Shown here: positions 36,001 through 49,439 of the stretch, in pieces
Numbering within the stretch: the first letter of the stretch is position 1
How the letters are laid out: the number at the start of each line of letters is the position of its first letter
Origin: Edolisoma coerulescens
Taxonomy: Eukaryota > Chordata > Aves > Passeriformes > Campephagidae
Assembly (NCBI GenBank): GCA_013397115.1
Contig: VWZW01000522.1
Coordinates: forward strand, 1,462,091-1,526,090
DNA length: 64,000 nt
Direction of reading: 5' to 3'
Made by a program: the position numbers and the translations under genes
The notes under the pieces: generated by a model
What the model saw: the letters and a program-made list of their open reading frames with translations, nothing else
Told to the model about the DNA's origin: nothing
Database searches by the model: none

Positions 36001-39000
36001 CAGTTAATTGACGTGAAGGGAATGAGCAGAGCTACCTTCCACATGTAGAATTGTAAAGATGATTGCCTTCAAATCTTCTTTAAAAATGTGAAATTGGATG
36101 AAAAGGGATAAGAGTGTTCAATTTATTTATTTATTTTTTAGAAAAACAGAGACCAGTTTGGGATTGGATTGATGTTTGGCCAACCTGTTCCCTTTCATCT
36201 CTAACTCATAATATTGTTATCTGAAACCAACTATAATGTATGCCTTTTCAAATCCTGATTTATGAATTTCACGGTTTGAAGCAAGTATGACAACTCTGGC
36301 ATGTACACATATAAATGAGATACTGTAAGGTTTGCAGTTTGTGGGTCTATTTGTTAGAGGACTGTTGATATCAGTGCAGTTCCTATTTAATAGATGTCTA
36401 GAGTACAAATGTTAAGTGGCAACTTGATTGTTTTGTCTCTCCTGGTGAACTGGTTCAGGTGAGCCTTCTGCCTATGATGAATACAGATGACTGAATCTAG
36501 ATAGGGACATTATCTTCCACACTCTGTGCCCTTACAAGTGACAGAAAAAGGGGGCACATAAAGTACCTTCCACTGATCAAATACAGTCTCTAGCTATTTG
36601 CAATGCCATGACTTCCTGCAGAACACTGCTTAGTCAGAAGTCTGCTTAGTCAGATCCCTAGGCTCTGACAAACCATATATCATTTATGAGCATTTCTTTG
36701 TTTCTCCTCTAAAGCCCTTATCTTCTTAAAAGCAAGAGTGAAAAAAAGGCAAGAAGGAAATAAATCAAGGAAACCAGGAACAAGGAAGATGATAAAAAAG
36801 CCCCAGGAATATAGGACCAGCGGGGACCTACCACTTAGTTTGGTCATCAGTTATTGCAAGCACACTGGCCACATGATCTATTTACTAAGCTCACAGAAGT
36901 CTCTCAAGTGCTGTTAGCATTTTGCCCCTTCTTTTCTGAATAAAATGTTGATCCAAACCTTCTGCCTTCTGACAGCAGAGAACTGCCTTTCCCAGGCAAA
37001 GCTTAACCATGGTCAGTTCACGTCTATTTGTTCTTTTGCCATCATACTCCTCAGACGAACAACTCTGGTCTGTAAGTATGTCAGAGGGGTAAACATCAAT
37101 AGTAGAGAACAATCACATCTGATTATAAGCAGCTAATGAAGCCAGTATCTTCTCGACCCTCATGTGAGAACAGACTCACTTTTCCTACTAATGATTCTCT
37201 GAATGTATGGGATTGAATTTTCATGATTTCTATGCCTAAAACTGTACGTTCAAAATAAGGTGTTTCCAGAGTTCTGTACAGCGGTACAAATAGGTTTTTT
37301 CCCCACTTCTGGAAATACCTTGGCTTATTCCACACGGCTAGCAGGCAAGTTGGTTTCAGAATCTGGAGCCAACCTAAATATCTAGAAAACCTGTAGTTTA
37401 AATCTGCAAGTCTTTCTTGTACAGGGTTCTCTGACAAAAGAGAGGTTTGCAATAATGGGTACTGTACAAACTCTCTTTTTTTGCCTTGTTTTGACTATCT
37501 TCCTCCTGGACGTGCCTCCATTATCAGGTCCCATGAAACATCCATAATTTAGCTGAAGGGAGTTTGCATGCAGTCTAGTGAAGAGCCAATATGTGAAGGC
37601 AAGTGAGATGTTATGGAACATGCCACACCTGCTGTATCGTCAGCAATTGTTTCCGAAACTGAAGAGTCATCTGCTTTACACCACGTGAAAGTCAGAATAC
37701 CTTACAAGCTGCTGTCTTATTAAAGACCAATATATGTTTTAGACAAATATTCTGGCCTTACTTATTCCACATTTGACTTCTTTTATTCATTAGTTTAAAA
37801 ATGGAGGCAGCCCTTCATTTAAGTAGGAGTTAGAATAGTGTCTCTTTTCTTAAGTGCAGTCCTGTCATTTCATACCTCCTCAGTGAGTGACCCTTAAAAC
37901 TCTAATGAAAATCCTGAGTATATATATAGAGAGACAGGCCATTGATTTGAGGAACAGTCAAAGCAAAGCTACAGAAATTCATTATGCAAAGAGGCAAGTC
38001 ATGTCTTTTCCTGTTTCTCAGCAGCAGCCTCTTGAACTAAAAGGGAAAGATAGACCATCTGAAAATATAGATAGCTGAGAAAAACAGAGGGTACTGCAAC
38101 TACCTTTCCTAATAAAACACATCTTACAAACACTGGTCATTCAAAATTAAAGACCAGCTAAAATATGCTAAGGTGGGGTTTTTTTCCTATATCAAGAGAC
38201 ATTTCTTCACTTACAAATATATGGATTGGCAATACAACAAACCAAAAAAGTTGTCAGTCATAGACCGGGAGGAGAGAGTAACTTTTATAATCTGCTGTTC
38301 ACAAAATGAGAATGCTACCTGGGACGTGTACATTAGCCAGCCTTTATAAATGTTCTCCACTCTTCCCAGATGAGGAGCTGTTAATTTTCATGGGTAAAGA
38401 CAAGTTTCATCTCCCTGTATTTGGCTATTTGCTTTGATGACAAGTGCTTGGCTTCTCAGTGTATTTTTTTTTTTTTAATGCTTACTGTAAATATGTCTTC
38501 TGGTAAATTTGCACAAGAGAGTACAAAAATGGATTCTATGTGACAGAAGTTGTCAAACTGCAATACATGAACATAAAAATACATTCTTCCAGGAGTATGC
38601 ATTGCATGTCCTTAATTGTCAAAAGGTTTGCCCTGTGAGACTTTGCTAGTAAATATCTGAGCATGTCCATATACCATATGAAATTCCAGCTCCTTTGTGG
38701 TTTGTCTGCACAGCTCACTTCTGGAAAAGTAGAATAGGTTATCCTTCCTATAGGTTTCATTTATAATTATGGTTTAAGACAGAGGCAAGAAGAAGAGGGA
38801 TAGAGGAATTTAGCTGAATGATGGGTGAATATGGAGCAATTTGACTTCCATGAAATGAATAGCCACCATTCAGGCACGGATTTCATGGTACAATTGATTA
38901 CATTAAGGTTAGATGACATCTCACCAGTTTTTTGTTAGTTTCACAAACCCTTGACTGTGGCATCCTAAAGTATTCCTGTTCCTCCCTTTCCAGATACTTA

Positions 39001-40599
39001 AAACACCATCACCCAGCATGGTAACAGGCAAACCAAAATTGTCACACTGGACCTGCTCCAAGCTTTACCCTGTCCAGCAGAACATCTCTGACAACAGCAG
39101 GCATTCAAAACCCCAAAGATGTGTCAACAAGTTCCCAGAGGGCAAATACAGAATAAAGTCCCTTGCATTGTCTTGGTGCCTCCTTTAATAGTTAGAGATT
39201 GGCTTAAGACCCAAAGCATGACATTTAAGTCAATTAAGTATTAAACAAAAAGTGGAAGTGCAAGCTCTGGATATTATTTGTATTTCTTGGAGAACACCCA
39301 GCACACAGACACATGGAGTGGGCTTATCCCAGGGCCACTCACACAAGCAAAAGTCTTTCCATTTGCTGTCCATGGGCTCAGGATCAGGTTTGACATTTAT
39401 GTTTTGGATACATAGAGCAGACCCAGGCCACTGCACAAGCAAGGGGCATTTAGTGCCAGCTACGCTCTGTGTGTGTTTGTGAAATGCCTCTACTTTGAGG
39501 TGTGTTGTAAATGTTAGTTTGTGCAGCTGACCAATGATTCAAGGAATCATAAGTGATGGAAAAGGGAAATTTAGTAGTATGTACATATTCAAATTCCTCC
39601 TCTCTGTTCGATTTGATAAGGGCCTGGACAACTCTGGACAATGTGTTTTCATTCATCTATGTGAGATATTCACGATATATTTACAGTATCCACTTGTAGT
39701 TCATGAGCTTTTTTTCTTTGCAAACTTTAATTTAATAACTCCTAGTATCTTCAGTTGCTTTCACACACAGTGTGCTTACTGAACTAATGCCTTCTATTTC
39801 CTTCTGAATAGAAACCACTCCTGCCCAGACCTTGTGCAGCTAGGGATTTGAGTGCAGTAGACAATTTCAAAGACTGCTCTTTCTATTTAACAATCAGTGC
39901 ATTAGGCTAAAATATTCACACAGATGCACTAGCAATTGAAAGGGTGTGGGTGTAGTGACAAGGTCCTTCTGTTACCTGGACTGTAGAATGATGAATGAGC
40001 ATTAGTGGAATATTCTTTTGGCCTTTAGGTTTACCTTGATCTTCTCACAGACTGCAAATTGACATTATACCCACATTTCTATAGTATTTATTACTGTGGT
40101 CATGATGTGAGGGCTTTTTTCAATATGAATATTGTAAAAGGGGAAACATATTACGGCAAAGAGGCATTATTGTGCTGGGAATGTATAAACAGCTGAGAAG
40201 AATAGAGCGACATGCTCATAATGGAAACTGAAAGCTCTTCATTTTGTCCTGATTGTCTACCCTTCCTTTTTAAACAACCTCCCTTTTTCCTAGCTATCAA
40301 TACAAAGTTCTTTTTGGTAAAATGAAGTGCATTCATGCTGCCTGAAAGAAGCTTTTAAAATTGATCTGTGCCCACACAAAAGGGAGGCAGTGTTTGAGCA
40401 CATCACGTTGAGGAAGCAAACTTGGTCAATGTTCATTACTCATGGCTTGACACTCTGAGCCTCCATATCATTTTGTAAAGAATCAGATAAACTTTCCTCG
40501 TGATAAACAACTGAAATAATTTTTCTTAGCTGTCAAGTCCTTTTCTCCCATTTCCAGCCTGTTCTCACACTCTTCCCAGCTCGTAAAAGCAACTGAGCA

Positions 40600-40740
40600 C
40601 AGCTCTTTGGACTGATAAATGGGCTCCTTTCAATTGGTGGCAGGCTTCAGGAAAAAGAGATAATCCTGGATAATGTGGACACAGTTTTCATTTCATGTCA
40701 CCCAATTAAACTGCAATTATCCGGAGTGCAACAGCAGAAA
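40600..40740. promoter_or_regulatory. Possible conserved non-coding element
   Basis: This short block has TTTCAATTGG, GAGATAATCC, CTGGATAATGTGG, CCCAATTAAACTGCAATTA and TCCGGAGTG (ETS-like) words close together. Paired homeodomain-like words of this kind are usual in conserved enhancers. Not testable here. Confidence 0.22.
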
Positions 40741-41109
40741 AACTGGAAAGAATGGTTGGAGAATGAGGAGCCCTGGCTCCCTGGGACTCTTTATACTACA
40801 CACATTAGCTTAGATTTGTTCTATTCTGATAATAAAGTGCCAGTCTAAGCACTTAGCAGCACATAGTGAGAGACAGACCAGCTGCAACCTGTAGCTCAGA
40901 ATGAAATACTATTGCAAGTGCTCTGGGAAACATCACTTCGATCCAGAGTAACTCTCTGGGATATTATTTGCATCAGGAATCCAAAGCCCTGTGCTGTGGT
41001 TAATTACACCCAGAGCAATATGGTCAGGAGGTGCTCTGAACAACGCAGCGAGGTTCAGATTACAGGTAAAACAAGGACAAAAAAAGCCTTTTCTTAACAT
41101 GACTCACAG

Positions 41110-41440
41110 TAGCACTGCAAGCCAAAATTAAGCAGATATCAACCATTTTATTATGAAGGCAAACTGCATTAACGTCTCTTATCTCTTCAGCATTTTGGCT
41201 GAGATCTAGGGCAGGATGAATTTAATATGTTAATATGTCTTATTAAGTTACCGCTCTTGCAGTACAATAAACTGGATAATCTAACAGATCTATTTTATCT
41301 CTAATTACCATGATCCTAGTAAACTGCAATTAAATAAACAGATGGAGTTTTAAAACTTGTGGCCTGGTGTAGGGGAACATTTTAGTAATTGAAATACATG
41401 TATTGGTTATTACTGCTTTATTTCTTTTGCCCAGCCATGT
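41110..41440. promoter_or_regulatory. Possible conserved non-coding element
   Basis: An AT-rich but non-repetitive block with many TAAT cores, a TCTAATTACC homeodomain site, ACTGCAATTAAATAAA, TTATTAAGTTA, and TTATCTCTTC/TTTATCTC GATA-like words. The texture resembles a developmental enhancer, and the boundaries are arbitrary. Confidence 0.22.
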
Positions 41441-44432
41441 GAGTGCGTGGTATCTGTCCCATAGGCATGGGATAGAAGTACAAGGGTGACAGATCATGCA
41501 TCTCCTGCAACTAACAAGCTTTGCTCCTGGAAGGCCCTACTCTTTGCCCTCAATTTTTTATTTCATTTACTCCTACACAAAGGACCAGGTGGGGCTACCC
41601 CAGGCTGTGAGGCAAGTCAGGCAGTTCAGCCTGCGTTCCCTTTCCTAAGAGGAAAGATGAGCTTTAGGGTGCTACACTACTAGATATTGTGAACGTGCAG
41701 ACAATCACTTTTGCCTGGGCTCCCTTTGCATGCTAGGGAGCAGCAGCAAAACAGAGAACCATCATTTTCAGTGACCATACCTGAGGCTGTGTGCAAGCTC
41801 CTGTGCCAGGTGGTGTGGGTGCATCTGCCCCACATGATGGTGCAGAGGAAGCAACAAAGGACAGAAGTTTCTAGGTCAGACTCAGAGCTCTCCACTGCGA
41901 CTGTGGGAGGCTCTTAGGTATCACTTTAGCCCTCATCAGGCACCAGACTTCATGGGTTTTGTGTAAGTCAATACCAAGCGATAAACTATTTTTGCAATGT
42001 CTTTTGTTAGCAAGCCACACAACAGAAAATTGTGACACTTTCATGGGAAAGCCAAAGCAAATCTGAAACTGTGCAGTGGTGAAGGGCAACCAATTCCCAA
42101 AGGAAGCACAGCTATTTCATAAGCAGTTAATTTTTTGACTGGAAATATTCTGGTTTATCTGAATTTTTCAGTTTGGCCCTATATTCAAGTTTTTATCAAA
42201 TGGAAAAATGCACTTCCCCATCCCACCTGGGAAAACCCCAGGTGCAGAAAGATTTGGATCCTTCAGAGATGTTAATAAAATTGGGATTTCCTTGTTTCCA
42301 AAATAATACCATGCCTCCCACGCTCTTTATTCCATCTCTTCACATTCCTACCTGAAGCAGGTTCTGGGCTGCTTTGAAGATTGCTTTTCTGTTTAAAACT
42401 TTAAAGCTACCTTGTTCCTTGTGGAGTGTATTAAAATAGCAAAAATCTGCACCTTGATGTGAGAAGGAGCAGTAGAGTGGAAAGAGGGGCTGTGGCAGGG
42501 GTACGGTCACTCCCACCTGCAGATGATGTTAATGGAGTTGTTCAGGTCCTCTGCAAAGGGGTGGACTTCATACCAATAGAGACAAACATTTTAAAGTGTG
42601 GCAACTTTCTTTTAACTATTTTGTGGTCTCAAGGAGCCTTTAAAGGCCTCCTACAAAGAAGGGCCCTCACTGGGGGCTGGTTTACTGGCAGCCACAAAGA
42701 TAGCATGATTTTAAGGAACTAATGCATTTTCCTTTCGGAAGCTCCATCTAGGGGACAAGGTCAGTTGACCAGTGATTTGCTGCTATTTCAGGCTGCCACC
42801 TTTTTTCAAAGCCAATCCCAGCATTCCAAAGATGACCAGGACTGAAGAAGTGAGGGGAACCTACAGGAGGTGCAAAGACTGATGTGCCTTTGTAGGTAAA
42901 GAAAGGTGATTCTATTTGATTTAAGGAACAAAGTTTGGGCAACAAAGCAAAATAAATCAATCTCTGATGGTTCTAGGAAGAAAAAGGCCAAATGGTTGAG
43001 CAATGTTAATCACTTGTCATGCTGAGATCTGTCCTGGTGACCATGTCAACACATTGATCTTATTAAGTGACATTTATCTAAGTAAAACCAGAAATCAGGA
43101 CTTGTGTAACACAGTATAGTGCATTAGTCTTTTAGCAGAGTACAGAGTGCGCAGAACAAATTAACATTGTGCACTAACAGCTTGTGCAATGTAATGGAGA
43201 ATGATGGTGCATGGGCTCGTTACACCCCTTGTGCCAGGCAGCGTACATGTACTTAGTCCCTCCTCAAGCAGATCTGCAGTCCAAATAGGCAAGAGAGACA
43301 AACTCAGGCAAAACACCTTGACTTGCTGGGCACAGAACCTGGGCTTTCCAGCATTTAGCTCAGTTACCTCCCAAGAACTAGACAGTGCTGTGTAGGAGAT
43401 CTGCATATCAGTCACATAACTGTTTTATCACCTATTTTCTTATCTTGGAAATAAAACAAGAATGTAGTATTATCCAAGACACATGTTGACTTCATTTACA
43501 GCTAGGGAGCAAGGGGAGTCACACTTTCATAAATGTTTCTATTTCCTCATTTCTTTCTCCAAAGAGAAAAGCTATCACGTACTAATCTTCAGGAGAGATT
43601 ACTAGATGGTGTTTTTAAACCGCTTTAAAAATTTATGTATACGACAAAAATACATATATTTATAAAAATATATGTGATGCCGCATATGATTTTTCATTCC
43701 CGTGTGGAAAAGGCAGTTATGCATTATAAGGGACTGGATTTTAAAGGGTTGTAATCTCTCTGTGATCCTTCTCTCCATTTCTACCTATTTGCAACTTGTG
43801 AGGAAGAAGCAGAAATTCTGGGATGGTTGCAATTTACCTTGTGTGCCCTGTAAGTTGTTCAGGAAGGAGAAATACTAACTTCCCAGGATGCAGCTTTACT
43901 GAAATATCAACATATACTCTCTGTAAGAGCTTCGTTAGCTGATGGCATTTTGCTTGATTACCAGCAGTCTTTGTTCCCCTCAGAAAGGAGCAGTGTCAGA
44001 TAATTTCACCCCCTGCTTTCTCTTTGGTTGCACAGTGGCCAGAAACAGGAATTAGAGACCCCCAAACCAAGCAGAGGCCAGGGCTCTGAATGGAGCAGCT
44101 CTGTCTGAGTCTCATGCTAATGAGATCAGGAAGGGAGGAAATGTTGAACTCCAACCCCGGGCTGCCAAGCAGCCTGCCCCTGCCTCGGTGGTGGGCAGAG
44201 CCAGCTGGGAGCAGGGAGACTCCCGAGGTACCCAGGGGATCAGGATGCTACTCAGCTGGCAGGAAAGGGAGCAAGAGTTTTGCTTATCTTAATAGCTCCT
44301 TTTGTTCAGGAATCACAGTAGCAGCCCTTATTTGCAAACTTGGGTAAGTATAATGCACTCTGAGCTCTTGCACAGGTGCTGGGCACTAGCGATTTTTCTC
44401 CCTGCCTGCACAATGCCTGCTTTTTTTTCCAG

Positions 44433-44663
44433 GGCTCCAGGAAGGAACTGGAAAGACTCAGTCTGACAAAAGTGCTGGCTGCACATTTGGCCGAAGTGTT
44501 GACTGGCTTTTGTTGCTCTGTACATGGTGCCATCCATGAGCCCAGCGATGATGACCTAGAAGGTGTTCTGACAATGAGTGTTTCTTTTGGAGAACGTGTC
44601 AGCCATTGCAGAAGCTTGCACATTCGTAATGAGGCTGACTGGTTCCAACAGATTATTGCGTGA
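44433..44663 (+). other. Exon-like open segment (candidate terminal coding exon)
   Basis: A strong 3' splice-site consensus, C-T-G-C then eight T then CCAG, ends at 44432. From 44433 a phase-0 frame stays open for 76 codons and stops at TGA (44661-44663). AATAAA lies at 44763-44768, about 100 bases past the stop, so acceptor, frame, stop and polyadenylation signal occur in the right order for a last exon. The frame reads like protein (mixed charged and hydrophobic residues, e.g. KVLAAHLAEVLTGF and SLHIRNEADWFQQIIA), but I recognise no family. Against it, the antisense strand is also open for 120 codons over the same interval, and no partner exon or donor is identified. It may instead be a conserved regulatory element or chance. 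Confidence 0.2.
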
Positions 44664-45002
44664 CACACTGTCTTGATAGCTGTGTAGATAAACAGTGTAT
44701 TTTCTTCCCTTATTTCAAAAACATAACAAGGGAGGCTAAAATAGGAGTGTCTGTAGGGATTGAATAAAACAAGAGCAAATCATAGTGAGATAGAGAACTT
44801 AAGAAAAGCAGCGCGCTCTTGTTGAGCCATTTTTATAAGAAGTTACATCCAGTGAGGAGCTGTCTTACTGAATTTACACGGGTTTATACCACCTCAATAC
44901 AACTTTGCTGACTTGTTTTCTTTGAGAATCTGGTGTTCAACTGTTCCCGTCTTCAGTAAAAGTTGACTGCCAAATATGACGTTTTCCTTCTCTTTTCTGT
45001 CC

Positions 45003-45017
45003 TTTTTTTTTTTTTTT
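45003..45017 (+). repeat. T15 homopolymer
   Basis: A run of fifteen T followed by CCCTCCAG. The combination makes a strong-looking splice acceptor by sequence, but no supported exon follows. Confidence 0.88.
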
Positions 45018-48000
45018 CCCTCCAGTTGTGGTTTACAGCTTGCCCAAATCCACAAGAGGAGGTGATTGGTGTTGCCATATGTTGATTACTGGATGTAATA
45101 CTGTCCAGTTCATGGACAACATCCTTTTCTTCTTGAAGCTCTGCTGTCCCCCAAGTTCACTGGGTGCCGAGGGACCGCAAAACTCAGTAGGTTGAATATC
45201 TGAGAATGGAGAGAGACTTACAGTATTCACCTCTTCAAAGTGGCAAGGACACTTGTGGGTTAACAGTTTGAGGAACCTTAGAACATGTGGTTTTGTAACA
45301 TGCTCATGCTTCTACACAAGCTTTTTTTTTTTTTCTGTGTTAACCTCTACTGCAATTTAGGAGATGGAGCAGTCTACCACATGTGATTTAGGATGAAGTT
45401 AGTTAGCCCACTGTTAGAATACTTGAAACTAAGTCTAACCTCACACTCAAATGTAGTCCCTCCTGTTAAAATTACTAGAAAGCTAACAAGATGCTTGGAG
45501 CAAAATAAATCCTCTCTGTTACTAAACACGTCTTTTTCCAATAAGGAAGGAAGAAGGGTACAGAATATCCATAAGTCTCTTACTGTCTGCTTTGTTATGA
45601 TTAGTAACCTTCTTCCAGTAGAAGATGTTTCTTCCTTTGTGCATAAGGCTATCATCATAATAACTACTCTCAAACATTTCTATTGTGGTAAATTCAGATA
45701 CCCTCCATCAATATTGAGCAACTTTCATGCTACAAGCTTACAAATAAATGTATTTGCCAGTGTGATCAATGATGGATTATACATCTTTTGCTTAATTATT
45801 TTAAATTATGGTATTACTATATGCTTGTAATAGAGATTATGGAAAGACCCATTTTTTCCTTTCTGGAAGCACTAACGGAAAACTTCATTTCCATTAAATT
45901 TTGTTCCATCAGATTTTGCTCCTTGAAAAATTGTCAACAAGGTAACCATTTTCTTATTAGAGAAACCAGAAAGCCAAATACATTTCCTCATTCTTAATGT
46001 AAATGTGACATAGTGATAAATAACTTTTCCAAAACAAGTTATAATATTTAATTACAAGAAAAGTAACCAAAAAACAACTCCGTTTAAGAAAAGTATTTGG
46101 GAGGAGTGGGAGATGTTTTTCCCATTTTCTTTGCAAGAAAAATAAGAATTGTAAGCCAAATGACCCATGGTGGCTTTAGTCTGTAGTTGATAATTTTTAG
46201 CTCTTTCAGGATCTAGAGGACTGAATGCAATTTTCTTTCCTGCTTAGAGATTTGAGCAAACACCTTTCACAAAGATACCTTGGTACTTCAATTTATGAAA
46301 TACAGAGTAGGTTTCTTACTCTCTCCCATGGATTCCTTCTTCAAAGTAATTTAAATAAATATATGACAACTGGGGCAAGAAGTGAACCCTGGTGGTCTTC
46401 ATCTGAGTTAGGAAGCTCTCTGGCTGTGGTGTCTCAACTCCCAACATGGTTACTCAGCTGGAATAACGTTTAAGCAGTCATCAAGTGTGCGAGTAAGGAG
46501 GACTCTATGACAGATGAATTAGTGGGGATCTGGGAATCAAAAAATCAATAACTTGTACAGACTTAATTAGGATCTTGTTGCAATGCTGGAATGTAGAGGA
46601 CTGTCTACCACTGGATTTTATGTTCATCTGACCTTGCAAACCCAGAGAGTACAGTGGTGCATTGTCCCGCCTTTAGCATCAAACTGAATGGAGGTCCACC
46701 AAAGCATCCACCCCGCCGCTACCTGACAGCTGCCTGTGCAGGGCACTGGCGCCGCAGGCAGCAGCAGCCGCGGGATGCTCAGCACATCGCTGTGGTATGT
46801 ATGGGAATGAATGGTAACTAGAGTTGTTGCTGCTGTTTTTATTTTGCCTAGTTGGCAGAGGTCTCACTATTCTTTAGCTTTTGAATTAGGATGATGTAAG
46901 AGTCCCAGGCACTATGCTAAACCCTCCACTACAAGGTTTATCAGAAAAGGCTGCCTTTCTTGAGAGTGTTACCAAGAATCGCAGAGAAATAGCAACAAAC
47001 TTTGTGGGGAGTCAACAAATTCGTGGGCTGAAGGAGTGAGTTAGTTCCTAATCCTCTGTGACTCTGGATGACTAGTATTCTGTAGGCTGACCATGCTGTA
47101 TCTGTGGCAAGGCAACCTTGTGTGTGCACCCACAAAGGCCATCTGATGCACACCAGCAGCCATGCACAGCTCTCCTCTCTGGGCTGCTCATCCCAGGAGT
47201 CTCTAGCACACGTTAAATCCATATGCTTGTGCTGTCAGGCAGATGCATCACCCCCATATGACCCTGGCTTTTCATAAAGCAGGAGGAGGAAGATTGTTTG
47301 GGTGAGCGTATCGAAAACAGAGGAGCTCAAGTGCTGGTTGTTATTAACATACCACACTGAAAACATGCACTGCCTCAGACTTGAGCCCTCTGAGATACCA
47401 GGTCTGTCACGGTAGTTGATAACTCCCATTCTCTGAGGTCATTCCCTGGGTCTCATGCTGACTTCCTGTATGACCTCAGTTGCTGAGTATCTGCACCATT
47501 TCCAAAAACAGTTTTGAGGGGCTTTGAAAATGTAAAACTGGATAACTCATGCAGGGCCAAATTCAAAGATCAGCAAGTCTTCCCACCACCAGTGGTGGTT
47601 GAAACAGCAGTAGTCCCTCCCCGGCTCAGAAGTCTTGCCTTCTACTCCCGAAGCTGGCTCTAATTAGCTTGTGCCACATGACCTAGCCTCAAGCTGAGTC
47701 CTGTTTCAGCCCAGCCTTGTCCAGGCACTGCTTAATTTTGTTTGTTCCAGGGTTGCAGTTGTCTCACGTGGGAGTGCTGACTATCAGCTCCTCTGCCCTA
47801 TTGTTTGCAGCCGGTGCGCAGGGCTGTGTGCCACAGATGGAGTTCCTCGGGAGATTAATGATGTGCTGAACAATGCCTTGTAGTTGATACCCTCTTGAAC
47901 TCTGACACCTGACACTGGACACCTTCAGTTAGAGTCAAGGGCTCAGCAAGTAAGCAAATTCCAGCTAGACAGTGATTTCCCTCGAAGTGTCTTCTGTGAA

Positions 48001-49439
48001 TAATAACACTTCTTAGACGTGTTTGTCACAGGTAGCTTTGCTTTTACTGGTTTTCACATAAATGCTGGAGAAAAGGGTATTTTTATGGTTATACACAGAA
48101 AAGGTATTCTGAACTCTACCAATCAGTGCCTCTGGCCCATCTCTCTTAGAGGTGGGAGAAGCAGGTAATTTAGCGATTTGTATAGCAGTTTGTTGCAACT
48201 TCAGTCAAGAATACAGACAGAAGCACCAGTACCATTTTATCTTTCAGCAGGGCCTCCCTGGGTGTCAACTGTCCTGCCTGAGGACATGCCTTAAAGTAGT
48301 TATCAATGCCCTGAGACAGAGAGGCTCAAGATGTCAGCGCTGCTCAAGTGGCATCGTGTGCTCCCGCTTGCTCTCCCCCAGCTGGCCCTCCCCGTTCGTC
48401 AGCCCACTGCCCTTTGGTGACACGAACCCCACGGTCGGGAAGGGCTGGGTATTGTTAGCACTGTTCCCTACAGTAGATTGGCAGCCAGGAGTGCCGGGGA
48501 ATGACAGGTCCCATAATGCACCCTCATCGTGAAGATGGAGAGCGTCACCTCTGTAACATTCCCAGCTTTCACTAGCCTGAATGCAATTGTGCTAGGTTTA
48601 ATTTTTGGAGTGTTTGCAGTTTTTCCAGCAAATAGCTGTTTGAACACAGTGTCCCCATTATATCACCACAGTCAAAGAGAGGAAAGATAAAGGCATTGTG
48701 CAAAGTTTCTGTGGCTTTGCAGACAAGGATTTATGTACTGGAGAACTCTCATCTGGCAGTCAATTTGCCTTTGTCTTTCAAAGTAGTGGAAGTATCAAGG
48801 GAGTATGCCTGAGAGTTTTATTTGCTATTTACCAGATTACTGAAGTATCGGGCATCTTTAGATCTGTTGTAAAGACAAATGCTTTCAAAATTATTTTGCA
48901 AACTTCTGCTGAGGCTGAGGGGAGAGGCAAGTGAAACTCTTGAAATGCTGTCCTTTGAATTGCTAGATGGGTGCATGATTGAGGAAGGAACTTGAGACTG
49001 TACAGTTTCATGAGTTTAAAATGTGATCTGTCTGTCCAACATAGAAGGGAAAAAATGCATCCACCACTATCTACTTTAGAGGGGTAACCATGTCAGTGAA
49101 AACAGTTTTCTCTGGAAAATGACAGTTCCTGGTAAGAACATATGGATAAATTGCATATATATATAAAAAAAACCCCTCAACATTTTATAAATAGGCAAGG
49201 ATGAAATTCACTTATATCTTACTTAGAGGCTATAGTTAATTTACAGCTCAGCTTACAACAAATAAGAAATATTGCAGTTAATGGGATCAGTCCTGGCTAA
49301 CATTTTCCCCCTACATCTTTCCCTAGTATTTGCTTCTGACTGACACAGCTAAAATTGTAGTGAAGGCAGAGCCTCTAAGACCAGGCTTTGTTGTCTGAAA
49401 GCAGAACTGAATGGTATTCATCTAACATTCCTTAAAGTG

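Larger units (their letters stand above)
24358..44375. other. Unannotated non-coding sequence
   Basis: Twenty kilobases without a recognisable gene. It contains homopolymers (T13 at 26050-26062, T18 at 27138-27155, A15 at 27505-27519, T15 at 30090-30104, T13 at 38464-38476), a G9 run at 25897-25905, two A/T-skewed low-complexity tracts listed separately, and several enhancer-like blocks. Open frames of 115-135 codons at 28630-29037 (plus), 30159-30506 (minus) and 35323-35700 (plus) match nothing I know. The plus-strand ones start at TTG. Confidence 0.55.
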
